DNA of 64,000 bases from Parastagonospora avenae f. sp. tritici 18332-5 (lineage: Eukaryota > Ascomycota > Dothideomycetes > Pleosporales > Phaeosphaeriaceae). A program made the position numbers and the translations under genes. Location: NCBI GenBank assembly GCA_022559985.1, contig JAFJTR010000058.1:124001-188000 (forward strand), given 5' to 3'. Below, piece after piece: positions 22,125 through 33,565 of the stretch. The notes under the pieces were generated by a model. That model was not told the origin of the DNA. It saw nothing but the letters and a program-made list of their open reading frames with translations, and made no database searches. Every line of letters starts with the position of its first letter. The stretch's first letter is position 1.

Positions 22125-24438
22125 ATGCCGCGCCCTAGCCCACAGACCGGTGATGTAGCGGATTTGCATTTCGAGGCCACCGCGCGTCATAATAAGAGTC
22201 GCATTCCCAGTTCACGATTGAACAACAACTACGGCACCGATAGCTCAGATGTAGCTTACACCCCGCCAAGCTCTGAGGAACATACGGCTTTGCCTCATCG
22301 CAAGATTGGACATACTATGCCTTCTACACATCCCCGCCTTGAGAACAATGACGATGGCGCTCGCGAGCGTGTGGCTCGACACATCACTGTCCACAAGCTC
22401 GCGAAGAACAATCCAGACACAGCCTTCGACGGGCATTCGACATCATCGTCTGAGGTCAATGGTCGTTATGGCCAGTCCCAGGAACGGTCAGCACAGCGTG
22501 AATGTGATTTCGAGATTTATTCCTCACGCAAAAGCTCCATGGTAAGCATTTCCCGCCCACACAAGCTTGATCGCATTGCTAACAGAATCAAGCTCAGAGA
22601 CCAGTCCTACAGATGTGAGAGCAAAGCCCGTGGATTTCAGGGTCATATGCCATCATGGAACTCTACCGCCTTGGAGAAACCCCGGGTGGCAACTTCATGA
22701 GAGCCGCGTCCGGCGAAGGAGTTCTTAGATCACCCGCAGATCTATCTGGAACAGCTACGCTACCTCCACACTCGAGCAGCCCTGTGCGCGATCACACGCA
22801 TCTCTTTCCTATTCAAGGAAGCCGCGCGGGCTTGACCGAATTTCTCAAACAGGAGCCTGCAAAGGCCAAGAAAGAGCTAGGGCGTACCAAGATTGTGGAC
22901 AAAGGCCGACATGCAGGCCTTCAGCTCTCCCCACGCCGAAAGGAGAAAGAGAGTCATTAGGAACGTTCTTACCCGTATTTCACACCAATCTTTCCTCCGA
23001 CGCTTATGACGCTTGAGCAAGTGCGCGCATAGAAGAAGAGCCAGCAATACGCCGACCCTGTTACGCATTCGCTCCAGCACAAGCAACCTATCCATACTCT
23101 TAGTGACAACATCATCTGGGATCTGGAGCCTGAGTGCTATGGACTGGGGTCTCCAGCGGCCGAGCCCTGTGGTAGTGGGGAGTGCGGTGGGTGTGATGAG
23201 TGTGGCTTTACCGCAGTCGCACATGCTCAGCGATCAGTCTACTCAAGCTCAGCATGGACCACACATCCATCTTTCGAGCACGCGGTTCGCCACTTGCCAG
23301 TCTGCCGGCCTTACAGGCCTGAGTCGGAGGATATTGAGGCAGAGTGGCCTTCACCGGTTCAAGCTCAGGACAGTACCTTGCATCCTTCTCAATCTTTTAA
23401 GTCCAGTGTATACCAGCCGAACACCAACGGTACGAATGCAAGGTCGCAAAACTTGTGAAGATCACCCGTGGCCAGTTCTCGATGTCGGAAGCTACCGAAG
23501 TCCTGAAAATGTGCCATGGACATTTCAGAATGGCAGAAGCTATGTACCACGCCTCTGGCGTTGAGTTCATGCGAAATATGTTAGGAGCCTGGTAATCCGA
23601 GACTTTCCTTGCGACGGCCACTCAGGACACCGAAAATCTGGCAGATTTGCTTGGCGATGCAGCCTTTGCAGCTGATGGCAGTCTTGCGAGTAATTGCTGT
23701 GGATGCCGGAACGGTTGTGATACTTGCTACCCTATCGGCGTCGAGAAACTGAGTCTTGATGACGACTACAACAGCGACTATGTCCAATACTTGGATGCGG
23801 CCTGTGGAAAAGGCTGGGGAGGCTCATCGGTACTCAAAGTCGACGAGGATTGTGGCGACTCGGCAGGCAACTGGGGAGGCCATCCGGACATTGTACCCTT
23901 GACTCTGGAGCCGCCAATGTGGGCCTTCTCTAGAGAGCAGACCTCAGCTGGATGCGGATGGTCTGGAACAGGAGGAATTCCCAAGGAGGACCAGCGTGAA
24001 TGCGCCAGCACTCCTACCACCCGCGCTACCTCTGCAAAAGGCTACACTGTCACCTACTGGGCTACCATCGAGTCTGACGATCAGACTGTCCACATTCCTA
24101 TCGACAACAACAATGTCTCGGGACCGGAGAAGGCCATTCTTGAAGGACCCGCAAAAATTGTCTGGAAATGGATCCAGGAGAAGGGCTTGGGTGACAAGGT
24201 CGGACTACAAGATTCTTTCGATTTGGCTAAGGACATCCAGATTGGTGAAGAGGATACAACCGCTCCTGCGACCGGCCAGAAGGACGCTCGTGATGATTGC
24301 CCTTCGCGTCAAGAACCAGAATGCTGGGCAACTCCGTGTCCCTCTGATCCGGGCGATTGGTGTGACAACTGCGGCGAACTATCAGGATATTGCCGATACC
24401 ATGCCCCTAGCCATTCCCAATACGGCTGGGGATGTTAG
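22125..24438 (+). pseudogene. Disabled large gene of unknown function, several in-frame stops and one frameshift
   Basis: Exon 1 (22125-22541, 139 codons, rich in Ser/Asn) ends at a GTAAGC donor; an acceptor AACAG at 22585 joins in phase to one long protein-like frame. That frame is broken by TGA at 22616, TAG at 22958 and TAG at 23030. Near 23429 the signal shifts frame by the equivalent of one missing base, then passes a TAA at 23593 before ending at 24438. Text on both sides of each break looks coding: a Cys cluster ECGGCDECGF (23.2 kb), ATEVLKMCHGHF (23.5 kb), then NCCGCRNGCDTCYP and a Cys/Trp-rich C-terminus. Each stop is one C-to-T change from CGA, CAG or CAA. The TGA could be avoided by a later acceptor at 22621, and other introns might rescue parts. 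I recognise no family. The intact ancestor would be about 750 residues. Confidence 0.6.
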
Positions 24439-24788
24439 GGAGCTCTAGGCGCTGAGGGCTTAGGGAAGGTAGATGGTTACCGACACATGCAAAAGAGGAT
24501 GATTCAGCACGATGCGGCTTCACTGCCATATCCACTAAGATACAAGAATAACATAACTACTAGTACGATGAGAGGTCTGCAAAATCCTTTAAGAATATAG
24601 TTCATCAGAAGAGTTCAGGAGTACTAGGTATCATGCCTCCGAAGGAAGACAAGGATTCATGAGAAGAAAAGCGATACAGCTAGGAAATGTAGTCCAAATT
24701 TAGCTCTATGGATTGGCACATATGGAATGTGTACAACAAAAAATTCTTGAGTTGAGATCGTCGTTGCATCATTGCGTTTCGTGCATGT
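24439..24788. other. Convergent 3' flank
   Basis: A 350-bp, fairly AT-rich gap between the disabled gene and the 3' end of the DUF8021-type gene. Nothing else is seen. Confidence 0.4.
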
Positions 24789-25865
24789 TTACTGCGTCGC
24801 AAAATCCTCCTGATGTGCCAGCGTTGTTCTTTGCCACTTCTTTCCCCGACTTCTCAAGATCTGACGGGTCCTATTTCCTCCATCAATCGGTACATATGTT
24901 CCATTTAAACCGCATCCTGGATGCCCTTCGCAAGTGCTAACGGTATGTATATATCTCAATTTCCCCTTTTCTACTCTGAATAGATGGCTATCAGGGGTAG
25001 GTTCCTTGCTTGCGCGATCCAAACCAGGAAACCCGACAAATATGTTGACTGCACCGTACTCAACGTCGACGACGTAACGTCGATTCACCACGTTGATGGT
25101 CGAAGGCAGCCCGAGGGAACACGTTGAGCTGTTCGTTCTTGATGCATCGGTATATGAGCCGCCCTCTAATCGAGCACAAGGCGTACCTGCATATTACTGT
25201 CAGAATCCCGGGTTATATATCAAAAATAGCACTTGCCAAAGGGTACAGTGATATTTGCGTTGCCGAAGCGATCAAAATACGCATCCCCAGCTGCTTGGAT
25301 GGCTTCTCTAGTATCCCTCTCCGCGAGTGGTATGCTATCCCACTTCTCGAAAGAGTTCCAGTACGCCGTTCCCGTGGCATTGAACAGCCAGTCTCCAGCG
25401 TCACTAACGAGGGTTTCGATCTTCTTGATGTACAAACCATCGCCTTCTATCCGTACACCAAGAATGTACCTTTCACATCAGTGTTTTTCTCGTGGTTTCG
25501 CCTGGCGGGAAGACGTACGGATGGGATATATCAATGACGGTGATTTCCGTGAATGCTGTACAAAGCACTTCGTCCAAAACACTTCGGTATTGTGTAATGT
25601 TGAGCGACTTGCTGAGTATACCGCCAGTAATGTTTGCAGGCTTGAACTGCTCGGTGTACGTCAGGTGAGGGAAGAGTGTCTCTGTTAGTAAAGCAGGGTT
25701 GCCGGCTGTTTGCGCCGACAAATAAAGCGCGGTCCAATCATTGAGAACTAAGATGGGCGTTAGATTAAGTAGAGGACATGGCAGAGGCTAAGACCCACAG
25801 GTACGATCGCATACGGCGAATGCTGTGCGCGCAAGTGTTGTAGCGATTACAGATTTAATAAGCAT
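24789..25865 (-). CDS. Secreted DUF8021-type protein
   Basis: Exons 25865-25799, 25747-25519, 25469-25237 and 25186-24789 give 308 residues. The N-terminus MLIKSVIATTLARTAFA looks like a signal peptide. The body matches the pattern I know from fungal secreted DUF8021 proteins: LSAQTAGNPALL, YTEQFKPANITGG, TAFTEITVIDISHPY, ETLVSDAGDWLFNATG, YFDRFGNANITVPFG, GTPCARLEGGSYT, NRRYVVDVEYGAVNIF and PDSHLFRVEKGKLRYIHT. A SnoaL-like fold has been suggested for such proteins; no reaction is known to me. The third intron has a GC donor (G|GCAAGT), the only choice that restores FGTPCARLEGG. Several N-glycosylation sequons fit secretion. The family name is from memory. Confidence 0.75.
25187..25236 (-). 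other. GC-AG intron in the DUF8021-type gene
   Basis: A 50-bp intron with GCAAGT at its 5' end and ATGCAG at its 3' end. No GT donor nearby keeps the conserved reading frame. GCAAGT is the standard consensus for the minor GC donor class of U2-type introns. Confidence 0.75.
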
Positions 25866-26107
25866 CGTGGTGCTGATGAAGAAAGGTGGGCATTGCAAAC
25901 TCAAAATGCTACCTCCACACTCCTTATACGGCAAATTTCTACTCTTCTTGGCTGCAGTGCTCCAGTCCACTGACAGTCACTTGCTAGTTTTGTGGTGGTA
26001 CGCGAGAGCAAAGCGGGGATGTGGGTCCTGCAGTCTGTATATATTCATTTGAAGCCTCTCGGCAGATCAACCCCCTTGATGCACCCCACATGCTTACTCT
26101 ATAATCC

Positions 26108-27538
26108 TTATCTCCTGACCTTGAAGTGAATGCCAGTTATACTCAACCTCCCAATCAGAAGCACAACACTTCCTAAGAATACAGCCGCACCACCAAACAT
26201 TTGCGCGACCAAGTAGCTTCCTCGATAGCCCTGAATCAGTGCTCCGGCGATAGGCGGTCCAATGAGCGTTCCAAGACCGATAATAGCGAGGCCCATCCCA
26301 TTTCTCGTTCCAACTCTTGACATGTCTTTGGTGAGACTTGTGAGTACGGCTGGAAACATTCCTTGGAAGCCAGCTACGAAAAACCCATAGCTGACAGTCC
26401 ATCCATAAAGTCCACCGGTATCCTTGACGAGTGGCCAAAAGAACAGCACGATGGAAGAGATGAAGCAGAATGGTATGAGCATGTTGTAGCATCCAAAGAA
26501 TTGATCCGCAAAGTAGCTTGGGACGAGTCGACCCAGAACTCCAATGCCGTTAAGGACCAGGAGAACGTTAATAGCCGTCCCATACGGTAACTCGAGGACG
26601 TTCGTGGCAAAAGACGAGATATAGTAGAACGCAAAGTACTGGCCGAGACAGATCAAGAAGACGGCAAGCAGGAACAGACTGTATGACGCTTCTCTGAACG
26701 CACTCAATTCCAGTAGAGGACCGGACCTTCTCGGTGGCAAACGTGGCTTCAGCAAGCTGCAGTAGCACGCACCGAAAGCCAGCATGATGAACCCCATTAT
26801 CCTGACTGTCCATGGGAATCCGATCCTGGGAAGTAGTTGTCGCGCAATTGTTGGGTACACTAGTCCGCCGGTCGCAGAACCCGATGCCATGATTGCCAGC
26901 GCGACACTTCTGTTTCTTGCAAAATATGTGCTGACCAGCGATAAGCTTGGTGCAAACTGCATACCATTCCCAAATCCATTCATCAAGCCCTGCGCTAGAA
27001 AGAACTGCCAATACTTGGTACACAAGCTTGTAATGAAGATTCCCAGCGCACTCAAGAACATGCCGGGTATCAGGCTCCAATAAAAGTATCCGGCATCAAA
27101 CATGCGGCCAGTAAACATTCCGAGTGAGAAATGACCCAGCATCTGCATTGAGCCAATCCATGATACGGCGCTGGGTTCAAAGCCAAGCTCAGCGGTGTAG
27201 TATTGTTGGAATACACCAAACGTGGATATCATGCCCCATGTGTTGAAAACGACGAGATGACCCATGCAGGCTTGTGTCCATGCTTTGGCGCCGCCATCCG
27301 GAGGTGGACCTGGGTCGATGACTGAAGCGTTGGAGCGTATGGTGATGGTTTTCGCGAGATAGTGAATAGGATTCTCAGACCTTTGGGAGTGCTCAGTATT
27401 GTTGGCCGTTATAAATTCAATACCGTCTTCCGCTCTCGTTGTTGTTGCTGAGAGGTTATTGCTCAATGTGAAGTCGACCCCATGCCGCTCTTGGCCACCT
27501 GCAGGCAGTGCCTTTTCGATATCCTGTGTTGACGACAT
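26108..27538 (-). CDS. MFS transporter, monocarboxylate porter-like
   Basis: Single exon, 476 residues. An N-terminal hydrophilic tail of about 80 residues is followed by PPDGGAKAWTQACMGH, the DGG...W entry motif typical of the fungal MCT/MCH family just before TM1. About twelve hydrophobic segments follow (for example LGMFTGRMFDAGYFYW and GLGTLIGPPIAGALIQG), with a central loop near residue 270 rich in Arg/Pro (LPPRRSGPL). It is predicted to sit in the plasma or vacuolar membrane. Fungal members often do not carry monocarboxylates in practice, so the substrate is open; riboflavin, amino acids and small acids are all precedents. A promoter of up to 730 bp lies upstream. Confidence 0.88.
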   Translation of the reverse strand: MSSTQDIEKALPAGGQERHGVDFTLSNNLSATTTRAEDGIEFITANNTEHSQRSENPIHYLAKTITIRSNASVIDPGPPPDGGAKAWTQACMGHLVVFNTWGMISTFGVFQQYYTAELGFEPSAVSWIGSMQMLGHFSLGMFTGRMFDAGYFYWSLIPGMFLSALGIFITSLCTKYWQFFLAQGLMNGFGNGMQFAPSLSLVSTYFARNRSVALAIMASGSATGGLVYPTIARQLLPRIGFPWTVRIMGFIMLAFGACYCSLLKPRLPPRRSGPLLELSAFREASYSLFLLAVFLICLGQYFAFYYISSFATNVLELPYGTAINVLLVLNGIGVLGRLVPSYFADQFFGCYNMLIPFCFISSIVLFFWPLVKDTGGLYGWTVSYGFFVAGFQGMFPAVLTSLTKDMSRVGTRNGMGLAIIGLGTLIGPPIAGALIQGYRGSYLVAQMFGGAAVFLGSVVLLIGRLSITGIHFKVRR

Positions 27539-28268
27539 ATTCTCAATGAGGTTTAAAAGGAGAATAAGTAGAAGAGAGCAAGAGCGTGAGTTATAGCAGA
27601 CTGCGGAGAATATTGTGAAAAGATCGAACAGTTTCGGTATCTTATCCGAGGAGCAACGCTACGGAGGATCGCTTGGTTGATGTTAAAATCGGAACGCCGG
27701 CCGCGGAGGCTAACTTGAATTGCATGCAGCTACTAAGGCTTCGCATTCAGTTCTGCAGCATGGTCGCGGGTCATTGACGAATGGCGTCGTTGGGGACTGA
27801 GTTGCATAAAGACGACTGGAGGTCCTCTCCACATGTTCGGCTTTCTCCCCGGATTTGTAAGCTTGCAGCAAAACAGGGTTACGAGCATCCTCAAAAGTAA
27901 AGCTTTCAATAAAGCTTGAATGTACGAGGCTTGACAAGCTAAGCTCAAGGTTAGTATGAAATTATATGTTACACTACAGGAATGCGGCCGCGGATGGGCC
28001 GCTTGTTGCTGATAAATACACGTCAATCTGTCCAAGATCGCTGCACCTTCATGCACTGATTGGCCATTGACCAAGATCTTACATCTCAAGTCACCCATAA
28101 GACGTGATGTGGCAATCATAATTGTGGAGCTTGTCTGTTGCTACAAGCTTCAATGTCACCGTACACAATTCCGTGTTTTTATCAAATCAATCTTGTTGAT
28201 CTATGAATATCTGCAAAATGTACGTACACTTGGACTTGAATTAAATTTGTGCAAAAAGTGCCTCATAA
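27539..28268. other. Intergenic spacer
   Basis: 730 bp containing the MFS promoter and the 3' flank of the kinase gene. Short frames do not look coding. Confidence 0.45.
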
Positions 28269-31200
28269 TTACGCAGTGACATCACCGCTCTTCGCGCGCT
28301 TTGGTTCTCTTTCGTCTCCCGCTGCAGCCTCAGCGCGCCGCTTGCCTTCATCCTTCTTCGTTTCTTCACGCGCGGCACGACGTGCTTCCTTGTCTTGTTT
28401 CTCTTTTTCTTTCCGTAGAGCTTTGCTCTCAAACTCATGCCAATCACCTTCCAATTTGCTCAATGCATCAGCACGCTTCGAGGGTGGGGTCTCGCTTGTA
28501 AAAAATGGATGCTCTAGCACATCAGCCGCCGACGGCCGTGCTGTCGGGTCGTAAAGGAACATAGCTTGCAGAAGTTCAAAAGCCATCGGGCTCACCCGAT
28601 CCCTGTATTTCTCCTCGAAAGTAGACGGTCTGCGCTCGGTAGGACGGAGGAGTTCGAACCATTGCATGTCTACAATACCTGGCCAATCTTGTATGGTAGG
28701 TGTACCCAAAACGTTATATATCTTATCGAGTTGATTGATCTCACCACCGTCTCCAGGGAAGATAGCGTGGCGAGTAAAAATCTCAACAAGGACACAGGCT
28801 GCAGACCAGATATCAACAGCAGGTCCGTACTGCGTCTCACCTAGTAGCAGCTCTGGGGATCGATACCAGATGGTGATGACACGATTGGTGTAGTCGAGCT
28901 TGCTTCTCTTCGCATAGAACCGTGCCAAACCGAAATCGGCAAGTTTCAATTGTCCAGTATTGGACACCAATATGTTGGCGGCTTTGATGTCGCGATGTAG
29001 CACGCCCCGACGGTGCAGGTAGTCCAGACCTTCAAACAGCTGCTTCGCCAGGTCCTTCTTATGTGACTGCTCAAGTTTGAATGTTGGATGGTTGAGGAGG
29101 CCTGTTAGATCGTGGGAAAGATACTCAAAGACCATGTAGCAATCGTTCTTTTCGACCATGACCTCTCGTAGCTTTACGATGTTGTCGTGGTTGAGTGATT
29201 GCAGCAGCTTGACTTCACGGATAGCCGTCACCGGAAATCCGTCACGCTCGCCCTCCATGCGAATCTTCTTGAGCGCAACCATGTCTTTTGTGTAGACGTG
29301 CACGCCCTTGAATACCTTGCCGTATGTACCAGAACCGACCACTGACTCATTGCCTGGCTTACGATAGTAGACGGAATCTGACGCCTTGTGTTCGGGGATT
29401 AGCGTAGGTCGAGCCTTCACTCGCTTTCGCTTGACCATTCTCGTTTTTGGGGTTTCTGGTGGCGGTTCTCTTCGTTCCGGCCGTGCGTCCGATCGCGTGT
29501 CTGGTCGACGTGGTAGAAATGGTTCTCTTCGATCTCTGTCACGGACATCGCGGAAGTCTCGGGCGTCTCGTGGGTCACGTAACTCTCTGGGATCCCGCTC
29601 TCTGGTATCACGGGGGTCACGTGTATCTCGTGAGTCCCGTATATCTCTGTCACGAGGGTCCCTGTAGTCCCTACCCCTATCACGATAGGAAGTGTCGCGA
29701 GGATCTCTATCACGAGGGTCCCTGTAGCTGGGCTTTCGGTCGTAGTAGTCATCGTATCGTCGATCTCTGTCCCGGTAATCTCTATCTCGCTCGCGGTCAC
29801 GTTCGTAGTCTCTGTCTCGAGTATCGCGGTCTCTGTCGCCACGTGAGTCGGCTGGGTACCTTGGGCTTCCGTCTCGACCTGCCGCCTCTCTAGCTTTTGG
29901 GTCAAGCAAAGACTCTTTCGACCGTGACCTGGGTAATTCGGTTTCTTCTTTTGCTTTGCTAGCCGTGGCGGGTACAGGGTTCTTTGTCTTCAGAGAGAAA
30001 CTGAAGCCAGACTTGGGCTGTGTAGTCGGCGTCCCAGCTTGTTTCGTGGACGGCTGAGTGCGTTTCTCTTCTTTTGTCCCTTCGTCTTCTACACGAAGAT
30101 CTTTCGACGGGCGGAAGGGATTGTCATCCGCATCAACAGCACTTGATTGTGAATCAGCCGAAGCTGCAGTAGACGCTTGTGGTCGGGGCGCTTCGGTGGC
30201 GGGACGACCACCTCTTGTGCCGGAAGCTGGAGTCCATGAGAGATTGGAGAATTGTGTGGGTGCACCACCACGACCTCGTCCGCCTTGCACACCATACGAC
30301 GTGCTAAGACCCGGCCCAGAGACTCTTCGATCGGGTCCATTGAAATGGTTGCCACGGAAGCCTCCACGGTGAGGGCTGTTCTGGAACCCCTGTTGTGGAT
30401 ATTGCTGACCCTGGTAATAAGCAGGGGAGTGATTCTGGTTGTACGAGGAGTGGTTTGGCGAGTAGCCCTGAATTGGTGACCTATGGAAGATTAGTATCAG
30501 TGTTTGTGGGAGCAGAGGTTGGCTTACCCTTGACTGGGATACTGTTGTCCTTGCCATCCGCCCCTACCGCCATGGTATGGTGATTGGCCTTGTGGTGAAT
30601 ACTGGTTCTGCGGAGGATATGGCGGAGACTGTGCGTATCCTGGGCCAGCACGTCCTTGGTATTGGTATGCTCCCCTCATTACGTCGTCTTTACCTTTCGA
30701 TGAGTCCGAATTGTGGCCGGACCTAGGGGCTGGTGAGACCCTTAACGAGCCAGGCTTGCCTAAAGGCGCAGGCTTTTCGAGCCCAGTTTCTTTGACTGGT
30801 CTTTGATGGGGTCGGGGTGAGCGCGACCTGGAGGAGTGACGTGGTCGTGGCGCACGAGGCGAGCGGCTCCTACGCGATGGACTTCTGTCTCGTCTCGAGT
30901 GAAATGGAGAGCTTCGTCTAGTTGGGAATGGGGAACGCCTGCGGGGTGGAGAGCAAGACCTTGGGGCGCGAGGTGCGCGGCTGCGACTTCTTTCCTTCGG
31001 TCGAGCAGAGTTGGGCACGTGCGGTCTTTCTCTCGATCGCCTCGACGGAGTGCTTCGTCGATGACTATGCCTTCTGGGTGATGCCCTCCGCAAGGGCTCG
31101 TCACGCCTCGATCTCCTCTCTGGTGAAAGGGACCGCTTGCGAGACCGATGTGAAATTGGCCTGTAATGCGAATCGGCCGAGGGCGAGCGGCGACGGGATG

Positions 31201-31810
31201 AAGAAAGGGGTATATAGGAATCTGCAGGCGGTGTAGGACGAGGTGGCGCTCGCTCGCGGTCGAGGCGTTGCGGAGGAGTACGCGCCCTTTCTACACGCCG
31301 ATGGGTTGAGTCTGCGCGGCGGACCCGTGATCTCGAGCGTGCTGAGCTGCGGCTGCGGTGGCGCTTCGATCGTTTGAAGGAACTCTTCGGAGATGGAGAG
31401 CGAGTGCGCTGGCGTTTTGAGGGCGGCGTCCTATCCCGATGATGATGATGATGATGGTCGTGGTGGTGCTGTCGATGGGCGTGCGCAGCCTTCTCCGGGC
31501 TGGGTGTCCTTCTCGAGGTCCGATGACGCTCGTCCCTAGATGCTTCGTGGCTGCGGCGACGCGTGCGATCCCTACTCGGACTTCTCTCGCGCGAGCGGCC
31601 GCGTGGGTGCTTTGTTGATAGACGAGTGTCGGTGTCGTTGTTGGTGCGACGTCTGGAAGAATCCCTCGCAGCGCGCGCTGGTGACGAGGGCCTGGGGTCG
31701 TCGATGCCGTCTCTGGGGCGCTCCCTGGGACCGTCTCTCTGCGTGTCCCTCAATGACGGTTCCTCTGGTCTCCACTGGTCTATATCCTGGGCCCGTCGCG
31801 AGCCAGCCAT
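28269..31810 (-). CDS. CTK1: CTK1/CDK12-type CTD kinase with giant RS/RD-rich N-terminus
   Basis: Exons 31810-30528 and 30480-28269 (47-bp intron) give 1164 residues. The start is the first ATG (MAGSRRAQDIDQW). Residues 1-430 are an RS-like domain, dense in Arg/Ser dipeptides, with a His run coded by CAT repeats near 31440. Then comes a Gln/Gly/Tyr-rich stretch and a long Asp-Arg repeat (RDRDRRYDDYYDR style). The kinase domain begins near residue 770: GSGTYGKV, VALKK, PVTAIRE (C-helix, CTK1/CDK12 type), HRDIKAANIL, DFGLAR, and NRVITIWYRSPELL in the T-loop. A basic Lys/Glu tail follows. In yeast, Ctk1 in CTDK-I phosphorylates Ser2 of the RNA polymerase II CTD in the nucleus. Yeast Ctk1 is about half this length; the RS-rich arrangement resembles animal CDK12/13. 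Confidence 0.93.
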
Positions 31811-33565
31811 GTAGGCGGGAATGTCATCAGAAGTGGACGAGGTTGCAGCATCAAAGGTCCCGGGTCTGGGTGTCACGGCCTAACCGAGCTACCAGAACCC
31901 CAGCAATCCGCTAACACAGCCTGACAGAGGATGCGGTAATAGAACAGAAGAACAATGATGGGATGAATGCTGCAACTGCGTCGGAAACACACGAACATGT
32001 GCGCCGTGTCGGAGCTCGTCTCGATGATGCTGTTGTGGCTGGCCAGCCTTTTTCCTGTTCGCGCTACCCCGATCGCCAAGCCTCATCTCATGAGAACTGG
32101 AGGATTCGAGCGGTGCTCCGGATGCAGCAGGTCAGCCTTGCGAGCTGACGCCTTCCTAATTCTGCTTCCAAAGGAACGTCCTCTTCATCTGTTGCTTAAA
32201 TCCGTATCCATGCATGTCCAAAGACCGTTCTGCCCATGATGGACCTTCACTCAACTATCTAATGCAAATGCACCCTGTTCAAACTACCAGCATATCCCAG
32301 ATAACAGGCCAGGCACTGTTGAAGATGCTGGCACACTGCTGTATGCTTGAAGTCAATCGGCGCATACTCGCGAGTGCCCGCGCGTAGTCCACTGGCCAAG
32401 CCCAAATCATTCAAGCCCAGGACGTGATCGGTCTTGGTGAGGCCACGCCAGTCGACAGCTGTTTGTATACCTGGGTGGACTTTACTCGGTTTGTGGCGAT
32501 GGACGGTGCCAGAGATGCGGGCAAACGTAGGCACGGCATGGCCCACCAGAGCGAGACAACTCAAGCTGCCGCAGAACCCACAATAGGACGGCCTGTTGCG
32601 ACGCCATAAAAGAGAGCTTCATGTACGGTATAGCAGCAAGCGCACGCCTCAGTGAGACCTAAAAACTGCATGCAAACTTGGGTGTCATGCGCATTTCCAG
32701 AGTTGTTCCTAAGAATCAAGGGAGCGCGATGAGACAACCGGGTCGACGTGATGCCCATGGTTCTTATCCATTGTGGCTGATGTGCAGAGGTCCACCACGT
32801 CCATGATTGAGATGCCCAAATGCCGAACGCGTGTCCCGGCGCAAGGTACATCTGGCTGCATTCGAACTTGACGGTTGACGCCGAGAGTATAACATGCGTA
32901 AATGATCGTTAGTATGGTGTCTGCATCCCAGGTGCGTCCGCAGTCGAGACGGTGCCTGGCTTCATTCCACTGTCCACCCTGTCCTTTGAGTATACACCCC
33001 ATGCTGTTGACGCCTGCACCAATGCATGCCATGGACGCAACAGTGGGCAGTCTGTAGGTAATCGGTGATACTGGATAGAATTGGCCGGCACGCGCAGTCA
33101 CCTGTGCGACCCCTTCACGGCGGCCGCCTGTCCGACTCCATCCTGCGAAACTAACTGTAAATATCAAGCGAGGAGGGCGTCATTTCGTACCGATGCGAGT
33201 GGACGTACCTTGGGTAATGGTGGTGGGCGGTATGGGTGCGCAGATGGATGGTGGTTGACTGCCCGCGCGCTTAGTCTCCTCGCAGGGCTTCGGGGCGTGC
33301 TTTCCCCGTGACTCGGCGACCGGGGATTGTTCCGACTACTTCGTCATTTTAACTGTTCGGCGCACCAGCGTTAGCGGCGGCCAAAGTTATTCTGCTTACA
33401 GGTATGGATCGCAGAGGTCCGCCTGACTTGCGGGACAAGCATGCGACAAATTGACAATAATCCACAGGCGTTTGCGCCTCGATCGCTCTTATAGCCATCG
33501 CCGACCCCGACATATGAGCAGCAAAATCTCTCCGACCCTTTGCAGACCCTGACTTCCCCGCAACA
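31811..33565. other. Long divergent intergenic region, kinase / GTP cyclohydrolase I
   Basis: 1755 bp between two divergent starts. Frames of up to 150 codons (for example on the minus strand at 32.7-33.2 kb) lack conserved motifs and are not supported. It probably contains both promoters and long leaders. Confidence 0.5.

Noticed and set aside
22880..23015. Alternative frame with ERRKRVIRNVLTRISHQSF inside the disabled gene
   Set aside because: It looks basic-helix-like, but it needs weak splice sites on both sides, while the main frame continues on both flanks of the stops.
32709..33167. 152-codon minus-strand open frame upstream of GTP cyclohydrolase I
   Set aside because: No homology-like motifs; it lies in a divergent promoter region.
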